A stretch of 64,000 nt of DNA. It comes from Paenibacillus sp. BIC5C1. GTDB lineage: Bacteria > Bacillota > Bacilli > Paenibacillales > Paenibacillaceae. Both the position numbers and the translations under genes were made by a program. The stretch spans positions 2,728,001 through 2,792,000 of the forward strand of contig NZ_CP135922.1 in NCBI RefSeq assembly GCF_032399705.1, in the 5' to 3' direction. The notes beneath the pieces are model-generated. The model searched no databases and was not told the DNA's origin. It was given only the letters and a program-made list of their open reading frames with translations. Shown piece by piece: positions 44,676 to 53,470 of the stretch (positions are counted from its first letter, which is position 1; every line of letters begins with the position of its first letter).

Positions 44676-45820
44676 ATATGACCCAGGTAAAATCGGAGGA
44701 GAAAAGTTTCAAACATATCTTTATAGCAGGCATTGTAGGAAAACGGTTCGATATCTCGATCCAGAATGGACGGTTTGCATCTGTTACAGAATCCGTGCCG
44801 CAGAATGATAACCCATCGCTTCCAGGTACAGATTTATGGATAAGTCCCGGACTTATTGATCTTCATACACATCTGGCCTGGACAGACTTTGACCATGCGG
44901 ATCAATTGAAACGTGACAGTCACGAGGTTGAAGTGATGCAGGCGCAAGCTTTTGCAGCTACCCTCCGGACGGGAGTAACTACTGCTCGCGATGCAGGCGG
45001 ATTGTTACCAAGCGCCGCTCGGCATCTCGCTCAGCACTATCAACATCCCTTAAGGGTTGAAACCAGCAGTGAAATGCTGGGTGCGGCAGATGCCAGAGGT
45101 GTAGAGTATCTGGAAAAACGGTTGAACGGAATTTTTGATACAGGCGCGGGCTGGGTTAAAATCATGGCGACAGGTGGACTGGGAGCCCCTACGGAACAAG
45201 TGCTCGATCCTGTATTTTCGGAGGAAGAGTTCGCGTTCATCGTTCGCCATGCCCATGCTCACCATAAAAAGGTGTTGGTTCATACCTGGGGTGGTGTGAC
45301 GATAGACTGGTCTATCCAGGCCGGGGTGGAATCCGTGGAGCATGGCATGTTCTTATCGGAGGATCAGGCCGGCAGACTTGCGCAGTCCCGAACGGCCTTT
45401 GTGCCAACCACATCAATATATCGGATTGCCGCAGATCCGAAAGGCGTGCTTGCGTTGCCTACTATTATCAGTGATCGTGCAGCGCGCGCTGCTGAAGCTC
45501 ATTCTACAGCCATCGGATATGCAAAAAGAGCAGGAGTCCGTTTCGGCTTCGGTACGGATTACGCCACACCTTCACTGCATGGCTATAATCTGCAAGAGTT
45601 GGATACGCTGATTGATTATGGCTTGACCCGGGCAGAGGCGTGGCAATCTGCGACGACCCATGCTGCTGAGATTCTGGGTCGTGGCGACGAATTGGGACAG
45701 ATTGCAGAAGGTTATATTGCGGACGCCATTATTTTCAATGCTGATCCGTATCAAACGAAAGATGCAGATCAGCTGCGAGAGAGCATCGTGTCCGTAATTA
45801 TTGGAGCGCAGAAACCATAA
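44672..45820 (+). CDS. Prolidase-like metal-dependent amidohydrolase
   Basis: This 382-residue amidohydrolase-superfamily enzyme has a binuclear site that seems complete: H65 and H67 in DLHTHLAW, carboxylated-lysine candidate K163 in GWVKIMATGG, H204 in HTWGG, H224 in VEHGMF, and D296 in GTDYATP. This arrangement is typical of the imidazolonepropionase/prolidase-like branch (Xaa-Pro and Xaa-Arg dipeptidases). ATG 44672 overlaps the PLP gene stop (ATGA). With an oligopeptide-type importer in the same operon, cleavage of an imported dipeptide or N-acyl amino acid is a reasonable inference; the specific bond is not known. Confidence 0.87.
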   Translation: MNMTQVKSEEKSFKHIFIAGIVGKRFDISIQNGRFASVTESVPQNDNPSLPGTDLWISPGLIDLHTHLAWTDFDHADQLKRDSHEVEVMQAQAFAATLRTGVTTARDAGGLLPSAARHLAQHYQHPLRVETSSEMLGAADARGVEYLEKRLNGIFDTGAGWVKIMATGGLGAPTEQVLDPVFSEEEFAFIVRHAHAHHKKVLVHTWGGVTIDWSIQAGVESVEHGMFLSEDQAGRLAQSRTAFVPTTSIYRIAADPKGVLALPTIISDRAARAAEAHSTAIGYAKRAGVRFGFGTDYATPSLHGYNLQELDTLIDYGLTRAEAWQSATTHAAEILGRGDELGQIAEGYIADAIIFNADPYQTKDADQLRESIVSVIIGAQKP

Positions 45821-45840
45821 CTTGGTTTCTGCGTTTTTTT
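45807..45840 (+). terminator. Rho-independent terminator of the transport operon
   Basis: CGCAGAAACCA pairs with TGGTTTCTGCG, followed by seven T. The stop codon of the amidohydrolase lies in the loop region, so coding sequence forms the first arm. Confidence 0.9.
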
Positions 45841-46327
45841 CTTTACACGTGAGTGCAGTGAGGGCTATGTTGCTTCGAAGGATCAGGTTGTCGGGTGAAT
45901 ATTAAGCGATAATTAAATCCCCAAAACTTTTCCAAAAGGATTTTGCAGACCCATCAGCGAATACAATATTTAATAACAGCGGCATAAAGGAAGGAGTGAT
46001 ATCCACTTAAACTTTTGTCGAAGTTTTCCAGCAAGATTCCTCAGCCCGTTTCGTGTTTAATGTTATATAGGAGAAGTGTATTGCATTTTACACGGGGTAC
46101 ACCTTAATTTTTACATCCACCTATCACCTCTACACAGCAAGTACAGGCAAATCTGCATGTATCATCTACTTTCAGACATCACAAAGAACAATGTTTGGCT
46201 GCAATTCTAATGCAACATAGTCTGTACAGCATGCTCCTAATCATGACAAAAGTGTCCACACAACAGCATATCGGATTATGGGCTCTGAAATGATTTAGAA
46301 CGAATGCACATGGAGGAGGCTGTAATG
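45841..46327. other. Intergenic region before the glycogen genes
   Basis: About 490 bases without a supported gene. AT-rich, with a ribosome-site-like AAGGAAGGAG near 45992 that has no frame behind it, and an ATATAGGAGAAGTG near 46068 leading only to a short TTG frame. The promoter of glgC must lie here, but I could not settle on one. Confidence 0.5.
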
Positions 46328-47497
46328 ATGGCAAAAAAAGAAGTTGTAGCGATGCTGCTCGCTGGAGGGCAAGGCAAAAGATTAAAGGGACTGACCAAAT
46401 CACTGGCCAAGCCTGCTGTTTATTTTGGCGGAACCTACCGCATCATTGATTTTCCTCTAAGTAATTGCTCCAACTCTGGCATCGACACGGTCGGTGTATT
46501 AACCCAATACGAACCTCTAGTGCTACACTCCTATATCGGCATTGGCAGTGATTGGGATCTGGATCGCAAAAATGGTGGGGTATATGTTCTACCTCCTCAT
46601 GAACGTGAAGACGGTAGTAACTGGTACCGCGGTACGGCGGATGCGATTTACCGTAACCTGAATTTTATCGAACAATTCGATCCTGAGCATGTGCTCATCT
46701 TGTCAGGGGATCATATCTATAAAATGGATTACGAGAAAATGCTTCAATACCATAAAGAAAAGGATGCAGATTGCACCATATCGGTCATTGACGTTCCGTT
46801 GGAAGAAGCCAGCAGGTTCGGGTTGCTCAACACCCACGATGATTATCGCATCTATGAATTCGAAGAAAAACCTCCTGAACCCAAGAGCACGCTTGCTTCC
46901 ATGGGTATCTATCTCTTCAAGTGGGATGTGCTGAAACGCTTCCTGATCCAGGACGAACAGCAGGCATCCACCTCCTATGATTTTGGCAAAGATATCATTC
47001 CCTTGTTGCTTGAAAATGAAAAATCACTATACGCTTATCCATTTGAAGGGTATTGGAAAGACGTCGGTACAATTCACAGTCTATGGGAATCCAATATGGA
47101 CCTGCTGGATGAGGAAACGCCGTTTAATCTGAACGACCCGGACTGGCGTATCTATACTCGTAATCCGAATCAGCCTGCGCAATATATTTCACCATCGGCG
47201 AAGGTGCGGAATTGCATCATCAGTGAAGGCAGTGTGGTATATGGTGAGGTTAAACACTCGGTGTTGTTCTACGGAATTGAGGTGGGAGAGAACAGTTCCG
47301 TAACCGATTCAGTGATCATGCCAAAAGTGAAGATCGGTCAAAATGTACGCATTCACAAAGCTATTATTGCCGAAGGATTGGTGATCCCGGATGGAGTACA
47401 TCTGTCACCCGCCCCTGAAGATGAGAGTGATATATTACTGGTCGATCAGGAAGAACTGGAACGTCAGCTTCTCGAGGGAATGACAAGCAAAGCCTAA
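46328..47497 (+). CDS. glgC: Glucose-1-phosphate adenylyltransferase catalytic subunit
   Basis: This enzyme makes ADP-glucose for glycogen synthesis. From ATG 46328 (AGGAGG 8 bases upstream; ATG 46325 is the near alternative) it has 389 residues. The N-terminal nucleotidyltransferase domain has [35 protein letters not shown] and [20 protein letters not shown] follows near residue 240. The C-terminal left-handed beta-helix runs from [15 protein letters not shown]. It is followed 27 bases later by glgD, as in Bacillus. Confidence 0.96.
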   Translation: MAKKEVVAMLLAGGQGKRLKGLTKSLAKPAVYFGGTYRIIDFPLSNCSNSGIDTVGVLTQYEPLVLHSYIGIGSDWDLDRKNGGVYVLPPHEREDGSNWYRGTADAIYRNLNFIEQFDPEHVLILSGDHIYKMDYEKMLQYHKEKDADCTISVIDVPLEEASRFGLLNTHDDYRIYEFEEKPPEPKSTLASMGIYLFKWDVLKRFLIQDEQQASTSYDFGKDIIPLLLENEKSLYAYPFEGYWKDVGTIHSLWESNMDLLDEETPFNLNDPDWRIYTRNPNQPAQYISPSAKVRNCIISEGSVVYGEVKHSVLFYGIEVGENSSVTDSVIMPKVKIGQNVRIHKAIIAEGLVIPDGVHLSPAPEDESDILLVDQEELERQLLEGMTSKA

Positions 47498-47524
47498 TCT
47501 AAACCCCAAAGGACGGTGCATGCG

Positions 47525-48628
47525 ATGAAACCATTGATCGGAGTTATTAACCTTGACCATGAGCTTGAGGAATTGAAGGAATTGACGTACTTTCGCTGCG
47601 GAGCCGCGGTGCCTTATGCCGGGCGTTACCGTCTGATTGATTTTGTGTTATCCAATATGATGAATGCTGGCATTGAGAGTATCGGTGTATTTGTGCGTCG
47701 CAAGTACCGTTCACTCATGGATCATTTGGGAGACGGTAAGCCGTGGGATCTGGATCGCAAGCATGGCGGTATGTTTATTCTGCCACCGGACTGGAACGAT
47801 CCAACCGATACGTCACAAGGGGATTTGCAGCATTTTCACAATAATCTCGATTTCTTCCGGCGGGGTTCAGGGCAATATGTAGTCCATGCAGGTAGTCGGC
47901 ACGTGACCAAAGCAGATCTGCAGGATGTGTACAGGTACCATATAAGCAAGGGCGCGGATGTAACGCTGGTCTGCAAAAAAGTAGATCAACTGCTTCCTGA
48001 GCATGACGCTTGTGTCAAAGTTGAAGATGACGGGAACGGTAATGTGGTGGACATTCACCAAAGCGCCGATCACCCGAATATATATACAGAAATTTTCATT
48101 ATGGAAAAAGAACTGTTCCTGCGCCAGGTACAGCGCTGCATCGCTCATGGCGAAAGCCATTTCTTCCGTGATGTGATTCAGAAAAACCCGGATGGCTTGA
48201 ACATTGCGGCGTATGCCTATGATGGCTATCATGCCGTGATCAATTCGATTGACAGCTATTATCGCAACAGTCTGGAACTCTTGAATAGCGGACTGTATGA
48301 GCAGTTGTTCAAGGAACAGCCTGTTCAAACCAAGATTAAATACGAGGCTCCGGCCAAGTACTTGGACACCGCTGAGGTGAAACATTCATTGCTCGCGAAC
48401 GGCTGTATTGTAGGTGGGGAAGTGGAAGACAGCATCCTGTTCCGTGGGGTGCATGTGGCGAAAGGTGCCAAAATTAAAGGCTCCATTATTATGCAAAAAT
48501 GCTACATCGGAGAAGGTGCCGTTCTGGAGAACGTCATTCTCGACAAAGATGTAAAGTTAAGCGGCGGCCAGACGCTGATCGGCGACCCGTCGAACCCGTA
48601 TATTCTGGCGAAGAGTACTATTATTTAA
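47525..48628 (+). CDS. glgD: Glucose-1-phosphate adenylyltransferase regulatory subunit
   Basis: This 367-residue GlgC paralogue is needed for full activity of the heteromeric enzyme. The glycine-rich catalytic loop of GlgC is replaced by GVINLDHELEELKELTYFRCG, while AGRYRLIDFVLSNMMNAGI and the C-terminal beta-helix remain. ATG 47525 gives a protein starting MKPLIGVINL; a GTG three codons earlier is possible. In Bacillus the order is glgB-C-D-A-P; here a fold-back element and glgP follow directly, with glgB and glgA absent from the window. Confidence 0.95.
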   Translation: MKPLIGVINLDHELEELKELTYFRCGAAVPYAGRYRLIDFVLSNMMNAGIESIGVFVRRKYRSLMDHLGDGKPWDLDRKHGGMFILPPDWNDPTDTSQGDLQHFHNNLDFFRRGSGQYVVHAGSRHVTKADLQDVYRYHISKGADVTLVCKKVDQLLPEHDACVKVEDDGNGNVVDIHQSADHPNIYTEIFIMEKELFLRQVQRCIAHGESHFFRDVIQKNPDGLNIAAYAYDGYHAVINSIDSYYRNSLELLNSGLYEQLFKEQPVQTKIKYEAPAKYLDTAEVKHSLLANGCIVGGEVEDSILFRGVHVAKGAKIKGSIIMQKCYIGEGAVLENVILDKDVKLSGGQTLIGDPSNPYILAKSTII

Positions 48629-48672
48629 TACCGACACGTAACCGATATCATCTATAAATATATATAAAATAA

Positions 48673-48972
48673 AAATCCTGTAGGATGGATTTAAGGTTCA
48701 TGCTGCTTCGAAGCATGGGTGCCACAGCTAAAGCTACGGTTATACGTGCTAAAGCAGTGGAGGTGACGAAATCGATTCTGAAGAAGCGTCAGCGTTCGCC
48801 TTTGTCTCCAAATTTCAACCTTTTATAATGTTCATCAAGAAATTTGAGAGACAACAGCGATCGGAAGAACGATTCGTAACCGGAACGGGCTCTTAGCCGG
48901 AAGTGCAGCTTTGAAAGGTGTAGCACTCATGTGTAAGAAACAAGTATGAACCGCCACCATCCTACAGGATTT
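48673..48972. repeat. 300-bp imperfect fold-back element between glgD and glgP
   Basis: A 16-bp arm AAATCCTGTAGGATGG (48673-48688) is repeated exactly in inverted orientation at 48957-48972. Inside it, GGTTCAT (48695-48701) is mirrored by ATGAACC (48946-48952), and near the centre TTGTCTCCAAATTTC (48802-48816) mirrors GAAATTTGAGAGACAA (48839-48854) around a 22-base loop. The two halves align over most of their length, so the whole segment is one imperfect palindrome. It has no open frame. It could be a miniature inverted-repeat element or a structured RNA in the glg message. Confidence 0.75.
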
Positions 48973-48991
48973 CACCGGGAGGAACCTTCTT

Positions 48992-51424
48992 TTGTTTGAC
49001 AACAAGGAAACGTTCAAGAGTATTTTTAGACGCAATCTGGTCAGCAAATTGGGCAAACCATTAGCAGAAGCAACAAAGGAGGATGTCTATCACGTACTTG
49101 GAAGCATGATCCGTGAATATGCGGGTCAGGATTGGGCGGCGTCGAATCAGGGGTTTAAGCAGCGCCAGGATAAACAGGTCTATTACTTCTCGCTGGAATT
49201 CCTGATTGGACGTCTGCTCGGCAACAACCTGTTAAATGTGAATGAATTGGAACTCGTTCGTGACAGTCTGGCTGAACTGGGTTTTTCTTTGGAAGAAGTG
49301 GAAGAACAGGAGGCGGATGCAGGGCTAGGCAACGGAGGTCTGGGAAGACTCGCAGCCTGTTTTCTGGATTCACTGGCTTCCCTCGGCTATGCAGGACATG
49401 GATGCGGAATCCGATATAAATATGGCTTGTTTGAGCAAAAAATTATTAACGGCAATCAGGTGGAACTACCCGATAATTGGCTCGAGAAAGGCAATGAATG
49501 GGAAGTGCGCCGTCCGGACAAAAAGGTGGAAGTGCAGTTCTGGGGCCGTGTGGAGGCTTATGAACAGGATGGGCATTACCAATTTGTCACCAAGGATGCC
49601 GAATCAGTTGTAGCTGTACCATATGATGTGCCTGTAATCGGTTATGGCCAGCCCCATGTAAACACCTTGCGATTATGGAGTGCGGAGCCCAAGCGGGAGA
49701 CTTCACTCGATACCCCTTCGAACTATTACGGATATCTGGATTACAGCCGTTCGGTAGAATCAATTTCAGAGTTTTTGTATCCGGATGATTCCCAATACGA
49801 GGGCAAGCTGCTCCGTCTGAAACAGCAATATTTCATGTGTTCGGCAGGCGTACAGAGTGCTTTGCGTACATTTAACAAGCTTGAGCTTTCGTATGATCGA
49901 TTGCCGGATAAAGTGGCGTTTCATATCAACGATACGCATCCAACCCTCGTAATTCCCGAACTGATGCGGATTCTGATTGATGTTAAAGGTTATGGATGGG
50001 ATGAAGCGTGGGATATTACGACTCGCACCGTATCGTATACAAACCATACAACGCTAAGTGAGGCGCTTGAAAAGTGGCCTGTAGCCATGATCAGCAAGCT
50101 GCTGCCACGCATTTACATGATTATTGAAGAGATCAACAAACGTTTCTGCGGCATGCTGCTCGAACGTTATCCCGGAGACCAGGATCGTATTCAGCATATG
50201 GCGATTGTTGCCAATGATCAGGTGCGGATGGCACATCTGGCGATTGTGGGCAGCCATAGCGTTAACGGTGTTGCGGCATTGCATACCGAAATATTAAAGG
50301 AACGGGAAATGGCTCCGTTCTATGCACTCTATCCCGAGCGCTTTAATAATAAAACCAATGGTATTACCCATCGCCGCTGGCTGATGCACGCCAATCCGAA
50401 GCTGTCGAATCTGATTACAGATACGATTGGAAGTGAGTGGGTCAGGGAGCCGGGCAGACTGAATGAGCTGGTACGCGTTTCTGATGATGCTTCATTCCAG
50501 CAGCAGTTCCATTCCATTAAACGTGATAATAAGGAGCGACTGGCCGCGTACATCCTGGATCATACCGGAAAGACTGTCAATCCGGATTCCATCTTTGATG
50601 TACAGGTGAAAAGACTGCATGGGTACAAACGGCAGCTACTGAACATTCTGCATGTTATGCATTTGTATAACCGTCTCAAGAGCGATGCTTCGTTTGATAT
50701 CGTGCCACGCACGTTCATTTTTGGAGCAAAGGCAGCGCCGAGTTATTATTTTGCCAAGAAAATTATCAAATTGATTAACACGGTAGCAGATACGGTCAAT
50801 CGTGATGCGGCCGTGAAAGATCGTCTGCAGGTATTTTTCCTGGAGAACTACTCGGTCTCTCTTGCGGAGAAAATCATTCCTGCCGCGGACGTCAGCGAAC
50901 AAATTTCAACCGCAGGCAAGGAAGCCTCCGGTACGGGGAACATGAAATTTATGATGAACGGTGCGTTAACCATTGGTACCATGGACGGTGCTAATGTCGA
51001 GATGGCAGAGCAGGTTGGTCAAGATAATATGTTTATCTTTGGTCTGAGTGCAGACGAGGTGCTTGAATATTACCGCTCCGGCAGTTATCGGCCGAATGAG
51101 ATTGTACAGCAAGATGAGCGAATTCGTGAGGTCGTGGAGCAGCTGGTACATCCGGGAGCGTTCTGTGAGCGTGATGGTGAATTCTGGGATATCTATGATT
51201 CATTGCTGGCCCATGGTGACGAGTACTTTGTGTTGCGTGATTTTGCTGCCTATGCCGATGCACATGCTTCCATTGATTCGGCATACCGCGATGTATCGGG
51301 CTGGACACGCAAGGCAGTGCTGAATACAGCTCATTCCGGCATTTTCTCTAGTGATCGCACCATCAGTGAGTATGCGACTGATATCTGGGGCATTCATCCG
51401 GTGTCGGGACACTGGAAAGGTTAA
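48992..51424 (+). CDS. glgP: Glycogen/starch/alpha-glucan phosphorylase
   Basis: This 810-residue enzyme releases glucose-1-phosphate from glycogen by phosphorolysis. The start is TTG with GGGAGG 9 bases upstream. Signatures: GLGNGGLGRLAACFLDSLAS (near residue 105), FHINDTHPTL (near 310), and the PLP lysine K652 in EASGTGNMKFMMNG. Length and motif order are those of a full phosphorylase. It lies 363 bases after glgD with the fold-back element between; no terminator-like stem with a T run was seen there, so read-through from glgC is likely. Confidence 0.96.
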   Translation: MFDNKETFKSIFRRNLVSKLGKPLAEATKEDVYHVLGSMIREYAGQDWAASNQGFKQRQDKQVYYFSLEFLIGRLLGNNLLNVNELELVRDSLAELGFSLEEVEEQEADAGLGNGGLGRLAACFLDSLASLGYAGHGCGIRYKYGLFEQKIINGNQVELPDNWLEKGNEWEVRRPDKKVEVQFWGRVEAYEQDGHYQFVTKDAESVVAVPYDVPVIGYGQPHVNTLRLWSAEPKRETSLDTPSNYYGYLDYSRSVESISEFLYPDDSQYEGKLLRLKQQYFMCSAGVQSALRTFNKLELSYDRLPDKVAFHINDTHPTLVIPELMRILIDVKGYGWDEAWDITTRTVSYTNHTTLSEALEKWPVAMISKLLPRIYMIIEEINKRFCGMLLERYPGDQDRIQHMAIVANDQVRMAHLAIVGSHSVNGVAALHTEILKEREMAPFYALYPERFNNKTNGITHRRWLMHANPKLSNLITDTIGSEWVREPGRLNELVRVSDDASFQQQFHSIKRDNKERLAAYILDHTGKTVNPDSIFDVQVKRLHGYKRQLLNILHVMHLYNRLKSDASFDIVPRTFIFGAKAAPSYYFAKKIIKLINTVADTVNRDAAVKDRLQVFFLENYSVSLAEKIIPAADVSEQISTAGKEASGTGNMKFMMNGALTIGTMDGANVEMAEQVGQDNMFIFGLSADEVLEYYRSGSYRPNEIVQQDERIREVVEQLVHPGAFCERDGEFWDIYDSLLAHGDEYFVLRDFAAYADAHASIDSAYRDVSGWTRKAVLNTAHSGIFSSDRTISEYATDIWGIHPVSGHWKG

Positions 51425-51443
51425 ATAAGGATTGATTAAAAAT

Positions 51444-51527
51444 AAAATCCCCTTGTACACTAGGTTGATCTCTGTTGGGTTCATAAACCTTTATCAGAGA
51501 TCCTCCTTGTTGCACAAGGGGATTTTT
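51444..51527. terminator. Two-tier bidirectional terminator between glgP and CPBP gene
   Basis: The outer stem AAAATCCCCTTGT / ACAAGGGGATTTT is perfect. Inside it a second stem GATCTCTG (51467-51474) / CAGAGATC (51495-51502) is present. T runs lie on both strands. Confidence 0.8.
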
Positions 51528-51534
51528 GTATGAA

Positions 51535-52344
51535 TCAGCCGACTGGTCGGGACACACTTTGGGCGATATCGCGCCGCTTTTCACGACGAAGAATGATCGG
51601 AACCGTGATCACTGCAGCGATCACCAACAACGGAGCTAGTAAACCAGCGATGGGTAACGCCGTTGCGCCATTCGCTGAGAAGACGCTCATGTCCCAGAAC
51701 CCGTGCAGGAATATGGAGGCCACGAGCGATCCGGTAGACCGTCGGGCGAGGTAGAAGATCGAACCGAGGCCGAAAGCGATCATTACCTGGAACAGGGCAC
51801 CCGCTCCGATGCCCAAGAACATGTTCGGTAGGTGGAAGACTGCGAACATCGCTGTTGAGAGAAGCCAGACCCCGGTTTCGCCAAATCGGCTGCGCAGAGC
51901 AACCATTAACTGACCTCGATTGATCATCTCCTCATTGAAGCCCACCATGATACTGCCGAAAATGAGATACAGCCACATGAGGGGGGTGACACGGGTGAAA
52001 TCGCCGGTCAGCATGTTCACGATCGCGATGACCATCATGATGATCGGAAGAGTCATTGTCCATCGAGAAAGACGCCGCCTTTCAACCAGGCTAGGACGCC
52101 ACCATCCGTAGATTGTGAGCATTGTGATGGTCAGCATGGCACCGCCGGACAGCGGTGCTATGTACCAGAGAAGAAGGGTCCGCTCACTCTCACCCACTCG
52201 CGTGTAGTCGATGCCGTTAAGCAAGAAGATCGCATAGAAGACTGCGCTGTATAGGAAATATGTGAGAACACCCCATCCTACGCGGGGACGAACCCGAAGG
52301 GCAGAATCCAAAGTTTCTTGCAGCTTGTCCTTATTAATTGACAT
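51535..52344 (-). CDS. CPBP-family intramembrane glutamic endopeptidase
   Basis: This 269-residue polytopic membrane protein of the Abi/CPBP (Rce1-like) family has about eight hydrophobic segments. Catalytic motifs: NEEMINRGQL (the E-E-x-x-x-R motif) near residue 155, a conserved histidine in FAVFHLPN, and FLHGFWD near 235. The start MSINKDK has GGGAGTG 6 bases upstream. Stretches are richer in GC than flanking genes (37 of 60 bases in 51721-51780), and the protein is rich in Arg, which may point to transfer from a higher-GC source. The substrate is unknown; relatives act in bacteriocin immunity or prenyl-protein processing. Confidence 0.87.
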   Translation of the reverse strand: MSINKDKLQETLDSALRVRPRVGWGVLTYFLYSAVFYAIFLLNGIDYTRVGESERTLLLWYIAPLSGGAMLTITMLTIYGWWRPSLVERRRLSRWTMTLPIIMMVIAIVNMLTGDFTRVTPLMWLYLIFGSIMVGFNEEMINRGQLMVALRSRFGETGVWLLSTAMFAVFHLPNMFLGIGAGALFQVMIAFGLGSIFYLARRSTGSLVASIFLHGFWDMSVFSANGATALPIAGLLAPLLVIAAVITVPIILRREKRRDIAQSVSRPVG

Positions 52345-52882
52345 GATAAACACTCCCACTATCCATTAATATTTTTATTTGCTCATTTTTCTTATGATTT
52401 TAACTTCGATTAAGTCAAGATATAGTAGGATCTTGTATCCGTATCCTCCTTCTCGCAAATTTTGTTTTCTCTGTGCTAATTCTTTGAATGGTCCAGAAAT
52501 CCAACCGAAGCTACGATGAAGAGGAACATATTTGGGTTGCTACCTCATATACAATTCTAGTAGCCCAAGTTAAATAGAAGCTAACCAAATGGATAAAAAC
52601 CAGCTAAATTTTCACTGCTTTAGTTTAGGTTCTGTTTAGGTAACGATGGGTTAGAAAGGATGAGGCAGACTTGAAGAGCTAGCTCATCAACAGCATGAAG
52701 GTCGGGACAAGATATTCGCAAAATGTTTATAGCCGCTGGCTGCCATAGTCTTACTATGAACGAAGGGAAGGGCCGCATTTTGAGGTGACGGAGGTATGGA
52801 AGTCCAAGCCTGAGCAGCTGGACATGAAGAGCTATATCCATTTAAAATAGACCTTAACGCGCTCTACAGAAAGGTCGGAGGT
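52345..52882. other. Intergenic stretch containing a probable gene relic
   Basis: About 540 bases with no complete gene. The first 250 bases are AT-rich and show nothing. On the plus strand 52749-52850 encodes, without a start codon, SYYERREGPHFEVTEVW and then KSKPEQLDMKSYIHLK before a TAG. This reads like the C-terminus of a real but unidentified protein whose 5' part is lost or frameshifted. Confidence 0.35.
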
Positions 52883-53350
52883 ATGAAATTGATGAACGAA
52901 CGTTCGTGGCTTCACACCAGGTGGATGCTCTCAATCGTCGCATGTATGGCATTGTTATATGTGTTGATTATGGGTAACTTACTCTTTGTCAGCGGGAGAA
53001 CGCCTGGCGTGAACTATCAATATAATCTGGTACCATTAGAGACAATTAAGCCCCTACTTTTTGAAAAGAACAGATACCATACGGAAACCTGGGTGAAGAA
53101 TCTGTTCGGGAACATTGTTTTGTTCATCCCGCTTGGGATATGGATTCCCTGGTTATTCCTCAGGTGCCGAAAGATTTTACCATTTACAGGTAGGGTCGTT
53201 TTACTTTTGTTTGCTGTTGAGATTGCGCAATTGATTACCCGTGTTGGTTCGTTTGATGTCGATGACATTATTTTGAATACAGTGGGTGCCTGGATTGGAT
53301 ACATTGGGTTTGCCTTATTCATATACTCACAGAGAAAGCCTCGAAAATGA
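52883..53350 (+). CDS. VanZ-like family membrane protein
   Basis: This 155-residue membrane protein has a first helix near 15-35 and three to four more in the C-terminal half. The VanZ-family segments NLVPLETI, NLFGNIVLFIPLGIWIPWL, FAVEIAQLITRVGSFDVDDIILNTVGAWIGYI are clear (residues about 50-145). VanZ lowers teicoplanin sensitivity in enterococci, but chromosomal relatives have no known role. The start is uncertain: ATG 52883 is close to GGAGG (1 base) but 8 bases from AAGG; TTG 52889 or ATG 52892 are alternatives. Confidence 0.88.
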   Translation: MKLMNERSWLHTRWMLSIVACMALLYVLIMGNLLFVSGRTPGVNYQYNLVPLETIKPLLFEKNRYHTETWVKNLFGNIVLFIPLGIWIPWLFLRCRKILPFTGRVVLLLFAVEIAQLITRVGSFDVDDIILNTVGAWIGYIGFALFIYSQRKPRK

Positions 53351-53470
53351 ACTGCGAATAGCGGTCAATGATCGGGTCTTTTTGTGTTCATGGAGCTTTT
53401 CTGTTTATAAGAGGAGCATTTCGGATAAAACATACTAACGGGTTATATAGTAAAGAGTGATGAAAGCGAG

